From Pikeienuella litoralis (GTDB lineage: Bacteria; Pseudomonadota; Alphaproteobacteria; Rhodobacterales; Rhodobacteraceae): a stretch of DNA of 64,000 nucleotides. The stretch spans positions 372,001-436,000 of the forward strand of contig NZ_JBBHER010000004.1 in NCBI RefSeq assembly GCF_037646705.1, written 5' to 3'. Of this stretch, positions 55,632-61,983 are shown in pieces. The position numbers and the translations under genes are program-made. A model generated the notes under the pieces. It made no database searches, was not told where the DNA came from, and saw only the letters and a list, made by a program, of their open reading frames with translations. Numbering within the stretch: position 1 is the first letter of the stretch; each line of letters opens with the position of its first letter.

Positions 55632-57059
55632 ATGAGATCCGCATTTTGCTCCGCCGCCGCGGCGGCGATCGCCGTAGGCGCGCTCGCGGCGCCGGCGTCC
55701 GCGCTGTCCATCACCGAGACGGATAATTCCGGCGCGCTCGCGTCGACGCTGTTTCTCAACACCGATCTGAGCATCATGAACGCCTCGTTGTCCGGGGAGT
55801 TCGGGCAGGCCGGGCTCTACACCAATCTGGCCGGCACCTACGGGTTGCCGAACTCCGGCATCGTCCTCTCCACCGGATACGTGTCCAGCTATGGGACCGG
55901 CCCGAACACGAGTGGAAGCACTTCCGGATCCTTCGGCAATTTCGAAGAGGGCGACGGCGGCGGCGACGGCGGCGACGGCCCGTTCTTCATCGCTGAGTCC
56001 TCGGGGGGCTCAGGCCCGATCGAGATCGACGAGAGCGGGTTTTTCGGCTCGGCGACGCCTGAGCAGCACGACCTGCTTTTCCCGATCACCGGCCAAAACG
56101 AGCATTTCGACGTCGTCCAGCTCGACATCGACTTCTTCGCCCAGACCCCGGCCGAGACCGTCACCTTCTTCGCGACCTTCGGCTCGGAGGAGTTTCCGGT
56201 CTTCGTGGACTCCGGCTTCAATGACGGGTTCGGCCTTTACGTCAACGGCGTGAACTACGCCGGCACGCTTCAGACGGGCGGGCAGCCGGGCGATCCGCTC
56301 CTGCCGATCAACATCGACCATCCTGATTTCGCGGAGATCCCCGGCACCGAGCTGAACGGCGTTCTCGCGCCGAACGGCAACCCGGTGCTGCGCTTCGACG
56401 TGCCGATCAACCCAAGCGCGGCGAACACGTTCACCATCATTCTCGCCGACAGCAACGATGACGGGTACGATTCGACCGTCTATCTCTCCAGCCTCTTCTC
56501 GGACCCGACCGCCGGCGGCGTCGGCGCCAGCGAATTCAATCCGATCCTGCCGAACAACCCGCCGGACCCGGAAACCGGCGCGTTCGAGATCGAAATCCCC
56601 GACGGGCTCGCCGCGGGCGAGACCGCCTGGATCGATCCGCCCATCGCGGTCGGCTACGAGTATGAGATCAACGGCGGCGAATTCGCCACCGTGACCGCGC
56701 CCTCGCTCGCCACGGTCGCGGACGTCGACGGCTACATCATCACCGTCGGCGCGGAGTCGGCGCTTATCGCCGCCGGTCAGACCCTGAATTTCTTCGACGA
56801 GTTCGGCCTGAATCCGACCTTCTTCACCCTGACCGGAATCGATGAGGCGCTCGCGCTCGATCCGCTGAACCAGCTGGCCTTCCCGACCGGCGTCAGCTTC
56901 GTCGGGCAGACCTTCCAGACCGTGGTGAGCATGACCCCGATCGTCATGGACGACAGCGTCGGCGCGGTGCCGCTCCCGGCCTCGATGCTGCTCTATCTCG
57001 GCGGCCTCGCCGGATTCGGCTTCGTCGCGCGCCGTCGGCGCGCCGTTCGGGCGGCCTGA
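55632..57059 (+). CDS. Choice-of-anchor L domain protein with VPLPA sorting tail
   Basis: This 475-residue exported protein has a signal peptide (SAAAAAIAVGALAAPASAL). The N-terminal half matches choice-of-anchor L domains: FATFGSEEFPVFVDSGFNDG and FGLYVNGVNYAGT are hallmark strands. Ca2+-like acidic loops follow (ADSNDDGYD). The C-terminus is the sorting signal AVPLPASMLLYLGGLAGFGF followed by VARRRRAVRAA. It is expected to be exported and anchored or released by an exosortase, as part of the surface or extracellular matrix. The next gene starts directly after its stop codon, so they may be cotranscribed. Confidence 0.9.
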   Translation: MRSAFCSAAAAAIAVGALAAPASALSITETDNSGALASTLFLNTDLSIMNASLSGEFGQAGLYTNLAGTYGLPNSGIVLSTGYVSSYGTGPNTSGSTSGSFGNFEEGDGGGDGGDGPFFIAESSGGSGPIEIDESGFFGSATPEQHDLLFPITGQNEHFDVVQLDIDFFAQTPAETVTFFATFGSEEFPVFVDSGFNDGFGLYVNGVNYAGTLQTGGQPGDPLLPINIDHPDFAEIPGTELNGVLAPNGNPVLRFDVPINPSAANTFTIILADSNDDGYDSTVYLSSLFSDPTAGGVGASEFNPILPNNPPDPETGAFEIEIPDGLAAGETAWIDPPIAVGYEYEINGGEFATVTAPSLATVADVDGYIITVGAESALIAAGQTLNFFDEFGLNPTFFTLTGIDEALALDPLNQLAFPTGVSFVGQTFQTVVSMTPIVMDDSVGAVPLPASMLLYLGGLAGFGFVARRRRAVRAA

Positions 57060-57728
57060 ATGCGGCCCCAGCGGAGGGCGCGCCGCGCGCCCTCCGCCCC
57101 ACCGGGGCGCCGCCCCGCGGGGGCGGTCGCCGGACCCTTCGCCGCCGCGGCCGCGGCGGCCTTCTGCATTTTCGGAGGCGCCGCTCACGCCGCCGACGCC
57201 GACGGCGCCTTCGCGATCAAGGACGCGGGCGCGCAGACCTGCGGCGCCTTTCTCAAGGCCTGGGACGAAGGCAACCGCGATCTCGCGCAATACGCCGGCT
57301 GGCTCTCGGGCTATCTCACCGGGCTCAACCAGTTCACCGACGGCGCCTATGACCTCGCGCCCTGGCAATCGACCGAGACTCTCCTCGGCATGACCCGGTC
57401 CGCATGCGGCCAGGTGCCGGAGGAGACCCGCTTTCTCGACGCGTTCGCGCGCCTGATTCAGCAAATGGCCCCGATGGCCCTCTCCGCCTCATCGAAGCTC
57501 GAAGGGGTTCGGCGCGGCGGGCGCGGCTTCGCGATTTACAGCGCGGTCCTCGACGCGGCGAAACGCCGGCTCGCCGCCGAAGGCTTCGCCCCCGGCCCGG
57601 TGGAGGCCGAATTCGACCAGACCGCCTCCGACGCCTTCCTCGCCTTCCAGAAGGCGCGCGGCCTCGAAGAGACCGGCCTTCCCGATCAGAAGACTCTGTT
57701 CGAGCTGTTCATGCGCCCGGGCGACTGA
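57060..57728 (+). CDS. Exported protein with C-terminal peptidoglycan-binding-like domain
   Basis: The 222-residue protein has an arginine-rich N-terminus followed by a hydrophobic segment (AAAAAAAFCIFGGAAHAAD), probably an export signal. The middle contains two cysteines in a helical region (QTCGAFLKAWDEGN and TRSACGQVPEE) that may form a disulfide. The end (SDAFLAFQKARGLEETGLPD) matches the peptidoglycan-binding type 1 fold. The ATG immediately follows the stop of the anchor-L gene, so translation may be coupled. A start further inside is possible, because the basic N-region is unusually long. Confidence 0.75.
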   Translation: MRPQRRARRAPSAPPGRRPAGAVAGPFAAAAAAAFCIFGGAAHAADADGAFAIKDAGAQTCGAFLKAWDEGNRDLAQYAGWLSGYLTGLNQFTDGAYDLAPWQSTETLLGMTRSACGQVPEETRFLDAFARLIQQMAPMALSASSKLEGVRRGGRGFAIYSAVLDAAKRRLAAEGFAPGPVEAEFDQTASDAFLAFQKARGLEETGLPDQKTLFELFMRPGD

Positions 57729-57734
57729 ATCATT

Positions 57735-57758
57735 CGCGCCGGCGTTGACGCCGGCGCG
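57735..57758. terminator. Hairpin between convergent genes
   Basis: A perfect 10-bp stem CGCGCCGGCG/CGCCGGCGCG with loop TTGA lies 6 bases after the upstream stop codon. No T-run follows, so it is an RNA 3'-end element or a weak terminator for the envelope gene pair. Confidence 0.55.
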
Positions 57759-57811
57759 ACGACTCACATCAGGAGCGGAAAGGGCGCGAGACCGCGCCCG
57801 CCGCCCGAATT

Positions 57812-58039
57812 TCAGTCGAGATTGATCTTTCGCGGGTCGCTGACCGCGCCGACCACCGCGCCTGCGGCCGCGCCCACCGCCGCGCCGGCCAGCACCGGCC
57901 CGCCGACGATGGCGGTTCCGACCGCGCCCGCGGCCGCGCCGAGCCCGCCGCCGGTCAGCGCCCGCCGTTCGGGGTTGGTCCCGCAAGCCGTGAGCGCGAC
58001 GACGATGATGATTCCGGCGACAACATGTTCCAACCGCAT
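57812..58039 (-). CDS. Small glycine-zipper lipoprotein
   Basis: The 75-residue protein has a lipoprotein signal with lipobox LTAC and then a glycine-zipper segment: TGGGLGAAAGAVGTAIVGG and AGAAVGAAAGAVVGAVSD, with Gly/Ala spaced at intervals of about four. Such small proteins insert into the envelope (OsmB/YMGG type). The chosen start follows GGGGGAG; an in-frame ATG 11 codons upstream gives no better signal. It converges with the preceding envelope gene. Confidence 0.82.
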   Translation of the reverse strand: MRLEHVVAGIIIVVALTACGTNPERRALTGGGLGAAAGAVGTAIVGGPVLAGAAVGAAAGAVVGAVSDPRKINLD

Positions 58040-58154
58040 GTGATTCTCCCCCTGGGGCGAAAGTGACTCCAAGCCGGTAAATCAAAGATGAATGTGGCGA
58101 AATGATGCGCGCCGCGCTCACATATTCGCGGCCGCGCCGACATGTCCCGAAACC

Positions 58155-58499
58155 TTAGCGCGGCAGCGCCTCGGGGAAGCTCTTCGCCACCGCGTCGAGG
58201 TCGACCCGGAGCAGCGCGTCATAGGAATCCGGCGCGAAATTCTCCTCCGCCGGGACCACCTCCCGCCCGAGCAGCCAGGAGAGCCGCCCGGCGTCGAGAT
58301 TGCCGCGCGGGAACGGCTCTTCCCCGTAAAGATCGATCAGCGAGGCGAGAAAGAACGCGTCCGCCTCGAGGTCGCCTTTCTTCCGGTCCGCATGGCGCGG
58401 GCGCGCGATCAGAGGCGTCGCCTTCTTCGCCGCGCGCCGGATCGTGAACTGGAGATCGGTGCCGGGGAACCGCCCCGGCATGCCCCTGTGCTTCAGCAC
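58155..58499 (-). CDS. Conserved-looking cytoplasmic protein of unknown function
   Basis: The 114-residue protein starts at GTG with a GGAGGGGG Shine-Dalgarno sequence. It has no signal peptide or membrane segment. Features are a basic N-terminal half (FTIRRAAKKATPLIARPRHA) and a helical acidic C-terminal half (DAFFLASLIDLYGEEP, DALLRVDLDAVAKSFPEAL). I do not recognise the family. A longer antisense frame overlaps it but lacks a ribosome site. An AT-rich dyad lies upstream and may control it. Confidence 0.62.
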   Translation of the reverse strand: MLKHRGMPGRFPGTDLQFTIRRAAKKATPLIARPRHADRKKGDLEADAFFLASLIDLYGEEPFPRGNLDAGRLSWLLGREVVPAEENFAPDSYDALLRVDLDAVAKSFPEALPR

Positions 58500-58536
58500 G
58501 CCGCCCCCTCCCCGGCCCCGCGCCGCCGCCCGGAGC

Positions 58537-58553
58537 CTGTAAATTTTTTACAG
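58537..58553. promoter_or_regulatory. AT-rich dyad, possible operator
   Basis: CTGTAAA-TTT-TTTACAG is a perfect 7-bp inverted repeat in an AT-rich island between the cupin pseudogene and the GTG-start gene. On the minus strand a second TGTAAAA copy lies about 23 bases upstream of it. The placement, about 40 bases before the start codon of the 58155-58499 gene, fits a promoter/operator. Confidence 0.4.
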
Positions 58554-58571
58554 AAAATCACGTTAACCATT

Positions 58572-58977
58572 TTACACCCTCGGGGCCGTCGCCTCGGCCG
58601 TTTCAAACGCCGCCGGAGAGACGATCTCCAGCAGCTCCGGATCGTCGGAATGGCGCGCTTCGCGGCGCCTGATCCCCGGCGGCTGAAGCACCGAGGAGCC
58701 CGCCCGCGAGAGATGCGCGCCCGCGCCTTCATATTCGAACGCCGCCCAACCCTTCAGCACATAGACCATCTGAAAGCCGAGGTCATGCGCGCGCCGCGCC
58801 CCCGGGCTCTCCATGCCGCGAACCGCGCGAATGACGCGCGCGTCATAGGCGCCCCCCCGTCGCGCCGTCGATCCCGAGCTTGCGGTATTCGAAAAGCGGC
58901 CGAAGCCCCGCGCCCTCAACCTTGCCGGAATCGGCGTGGGAGATGGCGAAGGCCTGGTTCTTGTGGAGTTCAGGCAT
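58572..58977 (-). pseudogene. Cupin-domain protein interrupted by a one-base frameshift
   Basis: The frame starting with MPELHKNQAFAI has a perfect GGAGGAGG Shine-Dalgarno and runs to a stop in ATGGRL. Skipping one G in a run of seven (58852-58858 on the plus strand as C7) restores a continuous frame. Its second part (AYDARVIRAVRGMESPG, RRAHDLGFQMVYVLKG, FEYEGAGAHLSRAGSSVLQP) is a complete cupin barrel. The gene may be a true pseudogene, a phase-variable gene at a homopolymer, or a sequencing error. The uninterrupted protein would be about 134 residues with an unknown ligand. Confidence 0.8.
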
Positions 58978-59052
58978 GACCTCCTCCGGGGCGGACCACG
59001 CCCCGCGCCGCCGCCGGGCCTGGCCCAAGCGAAGCGCGCCGCATCAAGTCAA

Positions 59053-59072
59053 GCCGGCCGGACCCGGCCGGC
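59053..59072 (-). terminator. GC-rich hairpin after pccB
   Basis: GCCGGCCG and its complement flank a 4-base loop about 30 bases past the pccB stop codon. On the minus strand it is followed by TTGACTTGA, a weak U-rich stretch. Confidence 0.5.
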
Positions 59073-59101
59073 CGCCATTCCGAGAGCGCGCCGCGCCGCC
59101 C

Positions 59102-60634
59102 TCAGAGCGGAATATTATCGTGCTTCTTCCAAGGATTGCTCAACTTCTTCGTCCTGAGCGCCGCGAACGCCCGCGCCACCCGGCGCCGCGTCGATTGCGG
59201 CCGGATCACCTCGTCGATGAAGCCCATCTCCGCCGCCACGAACGGGTTGGCGAAGCGGTCCTCGTAATCCTTCACCCGCGCCGCGATCTTCTCGGGGTCG
59301 CCCAGCTCCGAACGATAGAGGATCTCCACCGCGCCCTTCGCCCCCATCACCGCGATCTCCGCCGTCGGCCAGGCGTAGTTCATGTCGCCCCGGAGATGTT
59401 TCGACGCCATGACGTCATAGGCCCCGCCATAGGCTTTCCGCGTGATCACAGTGACTTTCGGCACCGTCGCCTCGCCATAGGCGAAGAGCAGCTTCGCGCC
59501 ATGCTTGATGACGCCGCCATATTCCTGCCCGGTGCCGGGCAGGAATCCGGGCACGTCCACGAAGGTCAGGATCGGGATCTCGAACGCGTCGCAGAACCGC
59601 ACGAAACGGGCGGCCTTCCGCGACGAATCGATATCGAGGCACCCGGCCAGCACCATCGGCTGATTGGCGACGACGCCGACCGTCCGCCCCTCGATCCGGA
59701 TGAACCCGGTGATGATGTTCTTGGCGAACTCCGCCTGAATCTCGAAGAAATCCGCCTCATCCGCGACCTTGAGGATCAACTCCTTCATGTCGTAGGGCGT
59801 GTTCGGATTGGCCGGGATCAGCGTGTCGAGGCTCGGCTCCAGCCGCAGCGGATCGTCGAAGAACGGCCGCGTCGGCGGCTTCTCGCGGTTCGAGAGCGGC
59901 AGGAAATCCACCAGCCGCCGGATCTCCGCCAGCGCCTCGACATCGTTCTCGTAGGCCCCGTCCGCGACCGAGGATTTGCGCGTATGGGTGGAGGCGCCGC
60001 CGAGCTCCTCGGCCGTCACCACCTCGTTGGTCACGGTCTTCACCACGTCCGGGCCGGTCACGAACATGTAGCTCGAGTCGCGCACCATGAAGATGAAATC
60101 CGTCATCGCCGGCGAATAGACCGCGCCGCCCGCGCAGGGCCCCATGATCACCGAGATCTGCGGCACCACGCCCGAGGCGAGCACGTTGTTCTGGAAGACG
60201 TCGGCGTAGCCCGCGAGCGAGGCGACGCCCTCCTGGATCCGCGCGCCGCCGGAATCGTTCAGCCCGATCACCGGCGCCCCGTTGCGGAGCGCCATGTCCT
60301 GGATCTTGCAGATCTTCCGCGCGTGCGTCTCCGAGAGCGAGCCGCCGAAGACCGTGAAATCCTGGCTGAACACGTAGACCACGCGCCCGTTCACCGTGCC
60401 CCAGCCGGTGACGACGCCGTCGCCGGGGATATGCTCCGCGTCCATGCCGAAATCGGCGCAGCGATGAGCGACGAACATGTCGTACTCCTCGAAGCTGCCC
60501 TCATCGAGCAGAAGCTCGATTCGCTCGCGCGCGGTCAACTTGCCCTTGCCATGCTGGGAGGCGATGCGCCGCTCGCCCCCGCCCATCCGGGCCCCTTCCC
60601 GCCGCCGCTCCAGTTCGACAAGTACGTCAGCCAT
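59102..60634 (-). CDS. pccB: Propionyl-CoA carboxylase, carboxyltransferase subunit
   Basis: The beta subunit transfers CO2 from biotin to propionyl-CoA. The 510-residue length is typical. Family blocks are SQDFTVFGGSLSETHARK, GLNDSGGARIQEGVASL (first oxyanion hole), VIMGPCAGGAVYSPA, and in the C-terminal half GFLPGTGQEYGGVIKHGAK and TRKAYGGAYDVMASKHL. The start is the ATG ending at 60634 with GGGAGGA upstream; 26 extra codons in frame precede it. It is a single gene about 3.7 kb upstream of pccA on the same strand, separated by unrelated envelope genes. Confidence 0.96.
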   Translation of the reverse strand: MADVLVELERRREGARMGGGERRIASQHGKGKLTARERIELLLDEGSFEEYDMFVAHRCADFGMDAEHIPGDGVVTGWGTVNGRVVYVFSQDFTVFGGSLSETHARKICKIQDMALRNGAPVIGLNDSGGARIQEGVASLAGYADVFQNNVLASGVVPQISVIMGPCAGGAVYSPAMTDFIFMVRDSSYMFVTGPDVVKTVTNEVVTAEELGGASTHTRKSSVADGAYENDVEALAEIRRLVDFLPLSNREKPPTRPFFDDPLRLEPSLDTLIPANPNTPYDMKELILKVADEADFFEIQAEFAKNIITGFIRIEGRTVGVVANQPMVLAGCLDIDSSRKAARFVRFCDAFEIPILTFVDVPGFLPGTGQEYGGVIKHGAKLLFAYGEATVPKVTVITRKAYGGAYDVMASKHLRGDMNYAWPTAEIAVMGAKGAVEILYRSELGDPEKIAARVKDYEDRFANPFVAAEMGFIDEVIRPQSTRRRVARAFAALRTKKLSNPWKKHDNIPL

Positions 60635-60882
60635 GCGATTCCTCCCGCTTTCCCACTGTTTTTGCTGCGCGACGTCGGAGAAGGCCATAGCCGCAGCCGC
60701 AAAACTTTGCAAAACCGCAGTGACGCCGCAGCGACAAAAAATACGCGCCGCCCGCGCGCGCGCCTGTCATCGCCCCTGCTCATTACCCCCGCGTGGCGGA
60801 ATACCGCTTTTCGCTGAAAGCATCTTGTTCCCATGGCCGACTATCGATTAGCGTTTAAGCCGGCGCGCAAGAGGAGGCGACA

Positions 60883-61401
60883 ATGCAATTGACCGGAACC
60901 CGGGTGATCTCGGCGCCTCGGGACGTTGTCTGGGCGGCTCTGAACGACCCGGACGCTCTGAAAGCCTGCATCCCGGGCTGCACCGAACTCACCAAGACGT
61001 CGGAGACCTCGTTCGAGGCGACCGTGAAGCAGAAGGTCGGGCCGGTTTCCGCCACCTTTCGCGGCGCGGTCGAGCTCTCGGAGATCAACGCGCCTGAAAG
61101 CTACCGGATCTCGGGCGAAGGCAAGGGCGGCGCCGCCGGATTCGCCAAGGGCGGCGCGAATGTGCGCCTCGAAGAGGTCGAGGGCGGCACGTCGCTCGCC
61201 TATGACGTCGACGCCAAGGTCGGCGGCAAGATCGCGCAGCTCGGCGCGCGCCTGATCGACGGCTTCGCGAAGAAGATGGCGGATCAGTTCTTCACCACCT
61301 TCCAGAAGGTGGTCGAGGGCGACCCGGAGGGCGAGGAGCCGCCGCCGGACGACGCCCCCGCCGAGGAAAAGAAATCATGGCTCAAACGGCTGACCGGGTG
61401 A
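60883..61401 (+). CDS. coxG: CoxG-family SRPBCC protein
   Basis: The 172-residue protein has the CoxG opening MQLTGTRVISAPRDVVWAAL followed by DPDALKACIPGCTEL, then the beta strands of the START-like fold. In CO dehydrogenase operons CoxG helps anchor or recruit the enzyme to the membrane. A proline/acidic tail with a charged end (KKSWLKRLTG) follows the domain. GAGGAGGCGACA precedes the start. It is the first gene of a plus-strand cox-type operon, 94 bases before the small subunit. Confidence 0.9.
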   Translation: MQLTGTRVISAPRDVVWAALNDPDALKACIPGCTELTKTSETSFEATVKQKVGPVSATFRGAVELSEINAPESYRISGEGKGGAAGFAKGGANVRLEEVEGGTSLAYDVDAKVGGKIAQLGARLIDGFAKKMADQFFTTFQKVVEGDPEGEEPPPDDAPAEEKKSWLKRLTG

Positions 61402-61495
61402 TCCCGGGACCTTTTGAGCGCGACTGACACGCCCGACCGGGCGAGACCAAGATGACGGCGCCCCGCGTGGCGCCAGGATATCCAGGGAGGATGAG

Positions 61496-61972
61496 ATGCC
61501 GAAGATTTCAATGACCGTGAATGGCGAGTCCGTGTCGGGAGAGGTCGAGGGGCGAACGCTTCTGGTTCAGTTCCTCCGCGAGCATCTCGGCCTCACCGGC
61601 ACGCATGTCGGCTGCGACACCGCGCAATGCGGCGCCTGCGTGGCGCATGTGAACGGCGACAGCGTCAAGACCTGCAACATGCTCGCCGCCGCCGCGGACG
61701 GCGCCGAGGTCGTCACCATCGAAGGGATGGCCAATCCCGACGGCTCCCTCAGCGTGATCCAGCAGGCGTTCCAGGACAATCACGGCCTGCAATGCGGCTT
61801 CTGCACCCCCGGCATGGTGATGACCGCCGCCGATCTCCTGAAGCGGAACCCGAACCCCTCCGAGACCGAGATCCGCGCCTATCTCGAAGGCAATATCTGC
61901 CGGTGCACCGGGTACCACAACATCGTGAAGTCGATTCAGGCGGCTTCAGCCGCCATGATCGCGGCTGAATAG
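61496..61972 (+). CDS. coxS: CoxS-type [2Fe-2S] small subunit of a molybdenum hydroxylase
   Basis: The 158-residue protein holds two [2Fe-2S] clusters. The plant-ferredoxin type is ligated by C40, C45, C48 and C60 (GCDTAQCGACVAHV). The helical second cluster is ligated by C100, C103, C135 and C137 (CGFCTPG, ICRCTGY). It relays electrons from the molybdopterin subunit to a flavin subunit. The next gene starts 11 bases downstream. A substrate cannot be assigned from this subunit. Confidence 0.95.
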   Translation: MPKISMTVNGESVSGEVEGRTLLVQFLREHLGLTGTHVGCDTAQCGACVAHVNGDSVKTCNMLAAAADGAEVVTIEGMANPDGSLSVIQQAFQDNHGLQCGFCTPGMVMTAADLLKRNPNPSETEIRAYLEGNICRCTGYHNIVKSIQAASAAMIAAE

Positions 61973-61983
61973 GAGGGGAGATC

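Noticed and set aside
58092..58979. Plus-strand frame of 295 codons opposite the small minus-strand genes
   Set aside because: Very arginine-rich, no start signal, and the minus strand has a GTG gene and a cupin with strong ribosome sites.
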